A DNA stretch of 64,000 nucleotides, from contig NZ_QMFA01000020.1 in NCBI RefSeq assembly GCF_003285005.1, forward strand, positions 58,015 to 122,014, given 5' to 3'. The position numbers and the translations under genes were made by a program. Numbering within the stretch: the first letter of the stretch is position 1; the number at the start of each line of letters is the position of its first letter. This DNA comes from Paenibacillus sp. YN15. GTDB taxonomy: Bacteria; Bacillota; Bacilli; Paenibacillales; NBRC-103111. The notes under the pieces are model-generated. The model worked only from the letters and a program-made list of their open reading frames with translations, was not told the DNA's origin and made no database searches. Of the stretch, positions 16,801-25,456 are shown piece by piece.

Positions 16801-18487
16801 CGGCAGGTATAGGGTTTTTGGGGGTAATAACTGCTCTGTACCAGCTATTGTTGTTCTGTCCGTTTGTATAGGTGAGCTCCAGCTCTGTCCAATTTTGATT
16901 ATCGGGCGAGGCGTATATTTTCGTTTTGCCTGCAAAAATGCCGCTGTTTGCTGTAGAGCCCCATGCGTAGGCGGTCAGTTTGAAGGATGCGACGTCATCG
17001 ATCTTGTAGGTGATCCATTTCATCGTATTCTCCGACCGCTGCGCCCTGCTGGTGTCATTGTCCATAAATTGAGGATAATTCGTAATCAACGACCAGCCGG
17101 TGCTTCTATCGAACAGTACCGTTCCTGCCGCCCCCTTGGTCAGATTATTAAACGGATCGGAAACGACTCTTGCAGGCGTACGCGGAGGTTCAATAACCGG
17201 CGGCTGCGGCGGATCGGTCAGCGTTCCATTGAACACCTTAAGCTCCATAACACCCGCCAGTTCCTCGTTAATCGTTAGTTTGATATACCTGGCATTTACC
17301 GGATTGAACGTATCGGTACTGGTTTGAAGCAGCGGCCTTCCCGTTTCCGTCATTCTGTCCTTAACCGTGGTCCACGTATTCCCGTCTACAGACACTTCGA
17401 TTTTATAAGGATACCGGCTGGCGCTGTCCCAACTGATTTCGGTTCCGTTTACATTGCTGTAAACCTGCCCCAAATCAACCTGAAGCTCATGGTGGCTTCC
17501 ACCGTAGGGATACCAGAACGTATTGGAATTGTTGTCCGTCGCTTTGGCCGGTTCATTGCCCTCCCATGACGGGCCGTTGCTTGTTGCCGTTTTGTTCTTA
17601 GCCAAATTTTCCAATACCTTGCTGGTTGGCGAACGTTGATACATCTTGACATAATCGATTAAGAATTGCTGCGGGAACACACTGGTCTCATCCGGGGAGC
17701 CCGGCCAGCTTCCGCCGATAGCCGTATTCAGAATCAGATACATCGGTTCATTGCTGATTGCCTCGTAGAGCCCGCCGTTTTTGACCAGCTTGCCACTGTA
17801 GGTGTAAGTCCGGATCAGGTTGCCGTCCAGGTAGTAGCGGATTTCTCCCGGGTCCCACTCAAAACCATACACATGAAATTCCTCCGACAGATCTTCGGAG
17901 CCTTCGTATTTGCCGCCCACCTGCCCATTATTCGGAAATTTTCCCCAATGGTTATTTGTATGGAGAACTGTGGGCTCATGACCCAGGAACTCGATAATAT
18001 CAAATTCCGGAGGCCATCCGCTAACGGCATTTAACCAAATAGCCGGCCAGTACCCTTGGCTCTTCGGGACTTTACCGCGAACCTCAACCTTCCCGTAAGT
18101 CAAATTGAATTTATTAAGCGTATTCACTGCGCCGGAAGTGTACTCCCTGGTTTGACCGGCATCCTTCTTGCCTTCAGGAATGGTATACGTCCGTTTCTGG
18201 CTCCTCAGAACCAAATTGCCGTCTTCCACAAACACATCATCCGGAGCGTAATATTGCAATTCCTGATTTCGGTCGCTCGGCCAGTCTTCGATGTTCCATT
18301 TGGACGTATCTACCGTCGTGCCGTCAAAATTGTCTTCAAACACCAAATCCCAATTGGAATCGCCGCCTCCCCCGTTAGCGGACACCTTGGCAGGTGTGAA
18401 GCCAATATCGAACAATGGGACCAAGCCTAATAACATGGCCAAAAATAAACTTACAGCCCTTTTACCCAACCATCGCCAGTCTTTCAT
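13844..18487 (-). CDS. Multidomain surface GH16 glucanase with SLH anchor
   Basis: A 1547-residue secreted enzyme. A signal peptide covers residues 1-38. Residues 45-290 are a GH16 (laminarinase/lichenase-like) domain with the catalytic motif EFDIIE: E161 nucleophile, D163, E166 acid/base. Then follow three discoidin-like (F5/8-type) modules to about 780, a CBM9-like module (GTPVIDGQADGIWNN ... DSVEIYVDEDN) at about 790-980, two Ig-like Big_2-type domains to about 1180, a Pro-rich linker, a spacer domain and three SLH repeats from about 1365 to the end, which bind cell-wall polymer. It would cut beta-1,3/1,4-glucan or a galactan at the surface. Last gene of locus 2, 61 bases after the GH42 gene. 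Confidence 0.9.
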   Translation of the reverse strand: MKDWRWLGKRAVSLFLAMLLGLVPLFDIGFTPAKVSANGGGGDSNWDLVFEDNFDGTTVDTSKWNIEDWPSDRNQELQYYAPDDVFVEDGNLVLRSQKRTYTIPEGKKDAGQTREYTSGAVNTLNKFNLTYGKVEVRGKVPKSQGYWPAIWLNAVSGWPPEFDIIEFLGHEPTVLHTNNHWGKFPNNGQVGGKYEGSEDLSEEFHVYGFEWDPGEIRYYLDGNLIRTYTYSGKLVKNGGLYEAISNEPMYLILNTAIGGSWPGSPDETSVFPQQFLIDYVKMYQRSPTSKVLENLAKNKTATSNGPSWEGNEPAKATDNNSNTFWYPYGGSHHELQVDLGQVYSNVNGTEISWDSASRYPYKIEVSVDGNTWTTVKDRMTETGRPLLQTSTDTFNPVNARYIKLTINEELAGVMELKVFNGTLTDPPQPPVIEPPRTPARVVSDPFNNLTKGAAGTVLFDRSTGWSLITNYPQFMDNDTSRAQRSENTMKWITYKIDDVASFKLTAYAWGSTANSGIFAGKTKIYASPDNQNWTELELTYTNGQNNNSWYRAVITPKNPIPAGSKYFKVELHPTSTTENDAWKYCLGQFDFIQDNVVVDELNTADSDKVLESSGNWSLVTDNPADFENDPVRWSPADSQTASIIYNFNDIHDFAVKLFSLGSMAEPGNAGKLKIYTSSDMEYWSLVEIEGSGAQSLAGGWYSETFSPAELLPYKADYLKLEIGGGGTNTHYQLSQAEIHYGIPQPEKELVIVGKPLKTAIADRGTPVIDGQADGIWNNTQTLVTDRRKARLPGPSGANVKTLWDESNLYVLADVIDPVVNANNSKSYGDWDEDSVEIYVDEDNSKSTTYDANDFQYRVNYAGKLSANTNLEAAVKLTDTGYLVEAKIPLKTITAHEGLTIGFDIQVSDDPGTGHRQYIASWNSEDERQSVSMFTIGDLILGQAKPPLDPFLAGIALDRNQTSLIVGETHQSIVTSVTEHTGAQSVVSLVYGTVTEQAVFVSSNPEAAAVDASGMIHAVGAGQADITATYNGKTAVNKITVLPVTDYFVEFAHPAYSLAVGTTHQSVVQAVYETRISPSEVQRDAIDVSAYATYQSADPAVAEVDSTGLVRAIAEGNTVVAATYNGETASAAVTVSAAASFPTEPPAEEGNTPAPPQPASNVVVSPGSIAVKPAVGSDGKARGDLTEEQMRQALSNSKGNLKIIMDAPAGTKKAQLAIPASSLASMASAASNEKLELDLGIASLSFTMKELGNQLKEESRSVEVQVSLVAEEAVPANVKTGIGNVPVYDFNLSVDGVTIPEFAGRNSVEISVPYALSSGADPRQVVIYFISEEGKLEIVRNSKYDAAAGEVSFRPKQLGFYSAVVNPVNFNDIFVVPWADDAIRTLAARGVIEGDGKGLFRPNDSITRAEFIKLLVGMVDLAQEGVESRFTDVSPADWYAPAVASAEKAGIINGKADGSFGAHDLITRQDMAVILDRTSAILGIKLPAGENRTPFTDHSEISPYALEAVERMYRTGLINGMGDGFFAPQQFAERSHAAVLLYHFFMLE

Positions 18488-18548
18488 TTAGACACCTCTC
18501 ATCATAATATAATGTATGCCTAAACAAGATCTATAAAGCTGCTTCACT

Positions 18549-20657
18549 TCAACCTTCCACCCGCTTGAATATGCCCAGCTTAACTCCGTTCCTCCCTACA
18601 GAAATCGTCAACTGCTGTCCCGCATGAACCTGTACGGATTCCTTCGTTGCCGCGTCGATCCACCTTCCCTCCGAGCGGAAGCTGAGAACGGCTTCCTGCT
18701 CTCTCCCATTATTCAGAAGAATCACAATTGCTCCATCGGGATGGTTCAGCAGCTTGAGCCTTACCTTCTCCCGCCGGTTCAGCAAGGTGATCTCACTGTC
18801 CATACGGCCTCCAATGATACGATGGAAATAGGCCAGCAGCCCTTCCTGAGGTCGGCTAAAATAATGCTGGAAAAAATTTGTGCCGATTCGCAGAACCTTG
18901 CCGCTCCCGGTTTCCTTGATGGTCACGGCTGGCCGTCCATCGGGAAAATGTCCTGCCACCCGGACCTCTTCCCCAGCCTTCAAGTCCAGGCAATACTGCC
19001 AGGCCGGAATCTCCAGGCCGCCTTCCGCGGCAATCACCGTTTCCTCCTCGAAGCCGGTGTCAATATCTCTTACGGCGCTGCCAAACAGCGACTCCGCTTG
19101 AGCGCAGACGCAAGCATTGATGTTCCCTGCGGGGTCCTTCATTCCGGCAAGGCCGTCGGCAATCACCAGTCCTCCCCGGTCTGCGAAGGCTTGGAGCTGC
19201 TCAAGCTCTTGCTCTCCCAGCACAATCGTATTGGGCAGAATGAACACGTCAATATGCCCGGGAATCCCTTCGCTCGCAAGGCGTTCTTCGTTGACGAATT
19301 CCACCGGCACCGACAAATCGGAACACATCAGATAGGCTCCTGTCATGGCATCGGCATACATGTTCTTGTTCCGCGGGTTGGCCGGGTCATCCCCTTCGCC
19401 CTCCAGAGCCCCCAGCAACCAGGATCGCTCCGAATACAAGATCATCACCTTGCCGGGTTCAGCAGCGGAGCGGGTGAACCAATCCCCGTACTGGGCCAGT
19501 AATTGGGCGGCCTCTTTGGCAGCCAGCAGCCTGGGAGATGGTTCGCCCAACTGATCGAGCAGGGCCCACTCTCCGCCCTCGAAGCCACCGGTCCGGAAGT
19601 TGAAGCACCAGAACACAACTGCCCTGGCACCGCTTCCAATTCCCTCCCAGACCCATTGGGAAATGGTTTCTCCGGAGGGGGTGTAAGCCTGGACTGCGGA
19701 ATACAGAGTGGGACCGCCCTGCAGTTCAGTCACCCAGTAGTAGCGATCCTTGGCCCGGGTGGCGCTTTTCATCAGATCGGAAAAGAAGGAAACAGACTGC
19801 CCCCAGCGCCTCTCGGGAAACCGGACGGAATGCCAGACGGGATGAGCCGAGCAGCCCATAAAATCGGCAATTTCACTTTCCTGCCAGATGGACTGACCCG
19901 CTCCTTGCATATCCATCTGGAGATTATGCGGGTTGACATGCACAGGGTGACACCGGTCCAGCTGCCTGATTTCATCCCGAATCCATTTCAGCTGCCTGTT
20001 CAAATCGTACACGGCGAAGCGGCGCCATTCCGCTTGTTCCGCGAAGGACTTGAACATGGCCTCACTGGTTCCCGCCCCCGATGCAGGCCCCTCCGCCAAT
20101 TCCTCGAAGGACTTATATTGCCGGTATGAAACCTGCCGGTTGTACTGCTCCAGATCAGCATAGCAGGCGCGGACGTAATCCGCGTATGCCCGGTTGGCGT
20201 GGACCGTCCGGGAAATCGTTCTGCTGGGCTCATTCCACAATATCCAGGAGTGCAGGTTGGGATAGTCCTTATACCGGTTGACCACCTGGCGGATATACTC
20301 CCTGCTCTGCGCCATATAGGCCGGATCATTCAGATCGGCGATGGATTGGGGCCCATCGGTAAGTCCCATCCATCCGGGGGGACTAACCGACATCAGGGTG
20401 GGCACAACCTCCATCCCGCATTCCAACGCCTGCTCAAAGCAGGCGTCGTAGTTGTCGAATACCCACTGGCCTTCCCGAGTCTCCAGTTGATCCCAGATCA
20501 TAAAAAGTCTTATAATTTCCAGATGATTTTCCTTCATCAAGCGTACCCACTGCCTGACATTCCCGGGTGTATCATCCTTATTGATGAACAGCTGGCTGCC
20601 GATGCGAATCCGCTCTCCGGACGGCCGGGTCCCCTCTCCGCCGCAGTTCTGAATCAT
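18549..20657 (-). CDS. GH42 beta-galactosidase-like glycosidase
   Basis: A 702-residue cytoplasmic glycosidase of GH42 architecture. The N-terminal TIM barrel carries the acid/base in SWILWNEPS (about residue 145) and the nucleophile candidate in YYWVTELQGG (about 320). A beta-galactosidase trimerisation (Rossmann-like) domain follows at about 395-600 and a small C-terminal sandwich ends the protein. A GGAGGAG ribosome site precedes the ATG. It is 22 bases after the GH2 gene, so it is in the same operon. By family it releases beta-linked galactose (or arabinose) from imported oligosaccharides. Confidence 0.88.
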   Translation of the reverse strand: MIQNCGGEGTRPSGERIRIGSQLFINKDDTPGNVRQWVRLMKENHLEIIRLFMIWDQLETREGQWVFDNYDACFEQALECGMEVVPTLMSVSPPGWMGLTDGPQSIADLNDPAYMAQSREYIRQVVNRYKDYPNLHSWILWNEPSRTISRTVHANRAYADYVRACYADLEQYNRQVSYRQYKSFEELAEGPASGAGTSEAMFKSFAEQAEWRRFAVYDLNRQLKWIRDEIRQLDRCHPVHVNPHNLQMDMQGAGQSIWQESEIADFMGCSAHPVWHSVRFPERRWGQSVSFFSDLMKSATRAKDRYYWVTELQGGPTLYSAVQAYTPSGETISQWVWEGIGSGARAVVFWCFNFRTGGFEGGEWALLDQLGEPSPRLLAAKEAAQLLAQYGDWFTRSAAEPGKVMILYSERSWLLGALEGEGDDPANPRNKNMYADAMTGAYLMCSDLSVPVEFVNEERLASEGIPGHIDVFILPNTIVLGEQELEQLQAFADRGGLVIADGLAGMKDPAGNINACVCAQAESLFGSAVRDIDTGFEEETVIAAEGGLEIPAWQYCLDLKAGEEVRVAGHFPDGRPAVTIKETGSGKVLRIGTNFFQHYFSRPQEGLLAYFHRIIGGRMDSEITLLNRREKVRLKLLNHPDGAIVILLNNGREQEAVLSFRSEGRWIDAATKESVQVHAGQQLTISVGRNGVKLGIFKRVEG

Positions 20658-20679
20658 GCCATTCTCCTCCTAATATCCG

Positions 20680-23040
20680 TCACTTGACCCTTAAGTCTAT
20701 CTCGTCAGGCAGAAGCCCCGGCGATTCCGCCCTGACTCTGATTTCTCCAGCCTGGCAGCCAGCCTGAACAATAGCCAGGCAGTAGCCGTTGAATGCCCGC
20801 CGCCAGGGCAGCTTATCGGATTCATGGCTGCTGGGGTCGCCGTTGCCGACGCCGTACAGCGCACCGCAGCCTTCTACTGTAAAGCGGACAGAATTGTCCG
20901 CAATGGGGACCACCTGTCCCAGCTCATCGGTAATCATCACCCGAATAACGCCAACATCCTGTCCATCCGCGTGAAGCTCGGTCCGGTCAGGGACAAGCAG
21001 AATCCGGCGCGCCTCCATTGCCGTGGCAATCCGGTGCTCTGCTCTGACTTCACCGCCGATGCTCCCCCTGGCGACAAGCTCACCGGGCTCATACGGCACC
21101 TGCCATTCCACGCGGCCGTAAGGCGTCCTCTCCTTGATCCCCAGCGAGCATCCGTTCAACAGCAGCTCCACCTCGTCACAATTGCTGTACACCCAAACCT
21201 CGACGGCTTCACCCTCCCGGCCCAGCCAATTCCAATGCGGCAGAATATGAACCAGAGGCTCTTTTTTCCACATGGCCCGGTAATAGTAATACGAATGTTT
21301 GGGAAAACCGCAGGTATCCATAACGCCGAAGTGGGAGTTGACATTGGGCCATTGATAAGGAGTCGGCTCACCGCGGTAATCAAAGGCAGTCCAAATGAAG
21401 ACGCCGGTCAGGAAGGGATTCTCCATCAGATCCTGCCACACTTTCTCCGGCCTGTCGCACCATGTTCCCAGGCTGGTGCCGTACTCGGAGCAGTAACCCA
21501 GCTCGGGGTCATCCTGATATATCCCCCTGGTTGCCGTGTAGGAGGCACTTTCGCTGCCGATCATCCTGCGCCGGGGGAACAGGGCCCGGTCCCGAAGATC
21601 CCGGTTATGATCGGTGGCGCCGTAGTTGTACCCAACCAGGTCCACCGCATCCGCATAGCCGTTGTCCCGGAAGCCATGATTCATGGCGGCCATTGTCGGG
21701 CGTGTGGGATCAATGCGGCGGGTTGCTCTGGCCAGAGTGTCCAGAATCCGCGTCCCCGTGAGGGTGCCCTCCAGAGGTTCCTCATTCTCCAGGCTCCAGA
21801 TGATGATGCTGGGATGATTCCGGTCGCGGTAAAGCATGTTTGTCAGATTCCGGAGTCCTTCCGGCGAGCTGTCCAGCTTCCGGTTTTCCTCCACCACCAG
21901 AAGGCCAAGCCTGTCACAGGCATCCAGAAGCTCCGGAGCGGCAGGATGATGGGCCGAGCGGTATGCGTTGGCCCCCATTTCCTTGATCAGCTCCAGCTTG
22001 TACGTATGGAGCCGGTCAGGCAGAGCCACCCCTGCCCCGGCAAAATCCTGATGGGCGCATACGCCCTTGATCACCAGCGGCTCCCCGTTCAGGAGGAAGC
22101 CGCGATCTTCCGTAAACTCCAGATGCCGGATGCCGAAGGGCGTCTCGTAATGGTCCACAACCCGGCCTTCACAGCGAATGGAGGTCAACATGGTGTACAT
22201 GCTTGGCGAATCGGGAGACCACAGCCGGGGGTGCTCCACACTGAAATTCTGGCATACCGCCAATTGGCTATCCGGCGTCAGGGAAACCGCAGACAGGGCT
22301 GCGGCAACCTCCGCTCCCTCCCCATTAACGATAACGCTGGCAATCTCGCATTCCATAGCCCGGCTGTGCTCGTTCATCACCGTAAGCTCCAGACAAATGG
22401 ATGCCTTCTCCCTGCTGATCTCCGGTGCGGTTACAAAGGAACCCCAATGTCCCACATGAAGCCGGTCCGTCTTCTCCAGCCATACATGCCGGTAAATTCC
22501 GCAGCCGTCATACCACCAGCCCTCATAATCGGAGGCATCTACCCTGACAAAAATGGCATTTTCGCCTTCATCCCCATACCTGAGTACATCGGTGAGATCG
22601 TAGCGGAAGCCAATGGTGCCGCTGGTTTGGGTGCCCAGGAGATGGCCGTTGACCCAAACCGTACTTTGCCGCATCACCCCGTCGAATTCAATGGCAATTT
22701 TCTTCCCCAGGTCTGAAGCGGGAATCCGGAACAGCTTGCGGTAACAGCCGATGCCGGTGGGCAAATATCCCCGTTCCTTGGATGCCGACCTGCTATAGTC
22801 TCCCTCAACCGCCCAATCATGGGGAAGATTCAGAAGCTGCCATTGGTCAGGGTCCATCCGCCCATGCCGCTGCTCGTCGGCATAGGCCACCTCCAGCCAC
22901 TGCCCCTGTTCGAGCTGCCGGCAATCCGTCAGGCCTCCGGTCATTCCCGCCTTGACGGCATAGGGAACGGGAATATCCCCCTTGTGAAAATACCACTGCC
23001 CGTCGAAACAAATTTTTTCCCGTGGATGTGTTGTCGTCAT
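20680..23040 (-). CDS. GH2 beta-galactosidase-like glycosidase
   Basis: A 786-residue GH2 enzyme. Domain order: jelly-roll sugar-binding domain (LLNLPHDWAVEGDY ... VWVNGHLLG) at 40-200, Ig-like domain to 310, TIM barrel 310-590 with acid/base in IIWSLENEEP and nucleophile in YCSEYGTSLG, then an Ig-like C-terminal domain (LHADGQDVGVIRVMITDELG). No signal peptide, so cytoplasmic. The ATG at 23040 has GGGGG nine bases upstream. Gap to the flavoprotein gene upstream is 15 bases. Together with the GH42 enzyme it would trim galactosyl oligosaccharides; beta-glucuronidase activity is a less likely alternative. Confidence 0.9.
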   Translation of the reverse strand: MTTTHPREKICFDGQWYFHKGDIPVPYAVKAGMTGGLTDCRQLEQGQWLEVAYADEQRHGRMDPDQWQLLNLPHDWAVEGDYSRSASKERGYLPTGIGCYRKLFRIPASDLGKKIAIEFDGVMRQSTVWVNGHLLGTQTSGTIGFRYDLTDVLRYGDEGENAIFVRVDASDYEGWWYDGCGIYRHVWLEKTDRLHVGHWGSFVTAPEISREKASICLELTVMNEHSRAMECEIASVIVNGEGAEVAAALSAVSLTPDSQLAVCQNFSVEHPRLWSPDSPSMYTMLTSIRCEGRVVDHYETPFGIRHLEFTEDRGFLLNGEPLVIKGVCAHQDFAGAGVALPDRLHTYKLELIKEMGANAYRSAHHPAAPELLDACDRLGLLVVEENRKLDSSPEGLRNLTNMLYRDRNHPSIIIWSLENEEPLEGTLTGTRILDTLARATRRIDPTRPTMAAMNHGFRDNGYADAVDLVGYNYGATDHNRDLRDRALFPRRRMIGSESASYTATRGIYQDDPELGYCSEYGTSLGTWCDRPEKVWQDLMENPFLTGVFIWTAFDYRGEPTPYQWPNVNSHFGVMDTCGFPKHSYYYYRAMWKKEPLVHILPHWNWLGREGEAVEVWVYSNCDEVELLLNGCSLGIKERTPYGRVEWQVPYEPGELVARGSIGGEVRAEHRIATAMEARRILLVPDRTELHADGQDVGVIRVMITDELGQVVPIADNSVRFTVEGCGALYGVGNGDPSSHESDKLPWRRAFNGYCLAIVQAGCQAGEIRVRAESPGLLPDEIDLRVK

Positions 23041-23055
23041 GGTCGCCAACCCCCG

Positions 23056-25377
23056 CTATTCGTAGCAGCGAATCTCGTAAAGCGCAGCCGACGGATCGCC
23101 ATTGGTGGCATGCACCACAAGGCGCAGCTTGCTTGTGGTCACAGGCTGCGGCAGCTTATGGATACAATGCCGCTGATAATTGTCCTTGTTCATGAACACG
23201 GTCTGCCAGCCTCCATCGACCCAGGCCTGGATGGAATAATCCTTCGGGCATTGAGGGTCGCGGTACAAGGCCGGATAACGGTGATATTCGTTCAGAACAT
23301 GGCCGGGGAAGGTCAATACCACCTGGCCGATCTGCTGCTCTTGACCCCATTCCAATTGCAGCCATTGATCCAGCGGCTCGATGGGATTGGAGCGCCATAC
23401 ATTGGTGAACCGGTGCGGACGGGCCACTCCGCTTATGACATTCCTCGGTCCATAGCAGGCTTGCGCAGGCTCGATCCGGAAGCTTTGCGTCTGGCCCCAA
23501 TGAGCGTACCGGCGCATCTTGCCCGCACCATACTCATAGGCCGACGGATGCCCCGGTATGAAAGCGCCTGCCGAATGCCACTGCACATGAGGATTGGCAA
23601 GTACATCCAACCTTACATAAGTTCCCTTGCGCAGGCCGCCTGCCGCATTCAATCCGATATCAGTCCAATCCGCCCACTGGCGTCTGGCCCCGGCGGGCAC
23701 CGTGATCGCCGTTTCCGCCAACCGGGCTTGCGTGTCCACCCGATAATCCCAGATATGATCCACCTGGGACAGCACCAGTTCGATTACCTGCGGCTCATCC
23801 GTATCATTGCTGACACAAATGGCAAGTCGGCGGATTTCATCGGCTCCCACGGCAATCCACTGGCCGCGCCGGTACAGGAGCGGCTCCGGTGCGTCGCCGA
23901 TCTTGTTCATCGGGGCGGGCGGCAAGCCGCCGGTATGATCCGAATTTTCCGGACCAGCCCCGAATGAAACGGCAGAGCTGCTGGCGCTGACGCTGGCCTG
24001 TCTGGCCAAGTCCCGCTTATCGCGGTTGAACACATTGGGCAGGAAGCAGCCATCGCGGAGCAAGGTCTGTTGAAGCTCTTCGATGGCTTCCTCCGGCACC
24101 TTCTTGATAGAGATGCACTTGCCCAGCGCCAAAGCGGCAGCCGTTCCCACGGCTTGGCCCATAAGGGCAGTGGTGCCCATAACCCGCACCGTGCCCAACG
24201 CTGCCCGTGTTACACTGACATTGCGTCCGGCCAGCATCAGATTGTCCGCGTCTTTGGCAATCAGGCTGCGCAAGGGGATGCCATAGGGGGCGACATGACT
24301 GGCGACAGCATATTCGCTGGTGCCGTCATACCCCTCAGCGCTGGAGGGCTCGGCAGTGGAAGCCAGCAGCCCTCCCGGTGTATGAAGGTCGATAAACCAG
24401 CCGCCATACGCAATCTCATCCGGAAACTTTGTGTTGCCGGACGGATCATGCTCCGTCATCAGGTATTCGCCCTCCACCCGCCGGCTCTCCCGCTTGCCGG
24501 GAACCTGACCGATCCAGTCCAATGCATAATTGCGCGCCTTCTCCTTCAACTGGGGATCCTTGTTCTTGATCCAATCCCAGATCCCCAGTGTGTGACGCGT
24601 CAATTCATGGCGGATAGTCTCATTATCATATATCGTATTCCAGGGAATACCGATTTCAATCCACCAATACCCGCAATCCAGATCGTAGACAATTCTTCCC
24701 TGCTTCTCAAAATAATCGGGATTGTCATGCTTCACCGCCCACTCCGGCGGGGTAAATTGTATAGGCCTGCCCATGTCCTTGGCGCGAAAATGAATAGAAT
24801 TGCCCATGGTGTCCGCAGTTGGTGCAAGAGGAGCATGCGGCTCTCCAAATTCGCTTCGCCCTTCCGAGCCCCATCTCCACTGGCAGCCGGCCAGATCTGC
24901 AACCACTGCATCTCCCGTACAATCGATGAATATAGACCCTGCAATGTGCAAATCCGTTTCCGCGTTGGCAACTCTGGCAATTACTGTCCGGATCCTGCGT
25001 TCCGTATCCATGATTACTTGATGGACCGTGGTATTCAGATAGAAGGTCAGATTTTCCGTTTGGGTGGCCATGTCATACATCGTCAAGTCCCAGATGCTGT
25101 TCGTCCACCCGTTTTCCTTAATGGTTTCGTGATTGCGCATCCGCTCTTCGATAAGAAGCTCCGAGATGATCCCTGTCTCTCTGGCATAGCTGTGGAAAGC
25201 CGCAGCGCCATGAGGGGTCACGCGAACCTCCGAGGAGCTGTTACCGCCGAATACGGGTCTGTCCTGAATCAGGCAAGTAGAGGCTCCTTTACGGGCAGCC
25301 GCCACCGCAGCGCAGAATCCTGCCAGTCCTCCCCCGCATACCACTACATCGTACTGCTCATTCACTACTCGCGTCAT
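23056..25377 (-). CDS. FAD-dependent oxidoreductase with C-terminal discoidin-like domain
   Basis: A 773-residue cytoplasmic flavoprotein. The FAD motif DVVVCGGGLAGFCAAVAAAR opens the protein; GGNSSSEVRV, FIDCTGDAVVADLAG and NLMLAGRNVSVTRAALGTVR are the further PF12831 landmarks up to about residue 430. From about 440 a linker and strand-rich region lead into a C-terminal F5/8-type (discoidin) sandwich at about 620-773 (LDQWLQLEWGQEQQIGQVVLTF ends). The start at 25377 is preferred: GGAGG is 8 bases upstream, whereas the ATG two codons earlier is only 2 bases from it. It leads the GH2-GH42-GH16 genes and follows the binding-protein gene of locus 2 across a hairpin. Confidence 0.85.
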   Translation of the reverse strand: MTRVVNEQYDVVVCGGGLAGFCAAVAAARKGASTCLIQDRPVFGGNSSSEVRVTPHGAAAFHSYARETGIISELLIEERMRNHETIKENGWTNSIWDLTMYDMATQTENLTFYLNTTVHQVIMDTERRIRTVIARVANAETDLHIAGSIFIDCTGDAVVADLAGCQWRWGSEGRSEFGEPHAPLAPTADTMGNSIHFRAKDMGRPIQFTPPEWAVKHDNPDYFEKQGRIVYDLDCGYWWIEIGIPWNTIYDNETIRHELTRHTLGIWDWIKNKDPQLKEKARNYALDWIGQVPGKRESRRVEGEYLMTEHDPSGNTKFPDEIAYGGWFIDLHTPGGLLASTAEPSSAEGYDGTSEYAVASHVAPYGIPLRSLIAKDADNLMLAGRNVSVTRAALGTVRVMGTTALMGQAVGTAAALALGKCISIKKVPEEAIEELQQTLLRDGCFLPNVFNRDKRDLARQASVSASSSAVSFGAGPENSDHTGGLPPAPMNKIGDAPEPLLYRRGQWIAVGADEIRRLAICVSNDTDEPQVIELVLSQVDHIWDYRVDTQARLAETAITVPAGARRQWADWTDIGLNAAGGLRKGTYVRLDVLANPHVQWHSAGAFIPGHPSAYEYGAGKMRRYAHWGQTQSFRIEPAQACYGPRNVISGVARPHRFTNVWRSNPIEPLDQWLQLEWGQEQQIGQVVLTFPGHVLNEYHRYPALYRDPQCPKDYSIQAWVDGGWQTVFMNKDNYQRHCIHKLPQPVTTSKLRLVVHATNGDPSAALYEIRCYE

Positions 25378-25410
25378 TGCCATTTCCTCCGGTATGGTTA
25401 TTCTTATTAA

Positions 25411-25442
25411 AATTATCCGAAGCTGTTAAACTTCGGATAATT
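25411..25442 (-). terminator. Strong stem-loop between binding-protein and catabolic genes
   Basis: A perfect 12-bp stem (AATTATCCGAAG / CTTCGGATAATT) with an 8-base loop, followed on the minus strand by TTTTAATAAG. It lies right after the binding-protein stop. It may end most transcripts there, leaving partial read-through into the flavoprotein and glycosidase genes, or protect the transporter mRNA end. Confidence 0.6.
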
Positions 25443-25456
25443 TTAACGGGGTGAGC

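Noticed and set aside
20824..22716. 630-codon plus-strand open frame inside the GH2 gene
   Set aside because: Antisense of GH2; translation is rich in His, Arg, Pro with no domain sense. Long antisense frames are expected in GC-rich coding DNA.
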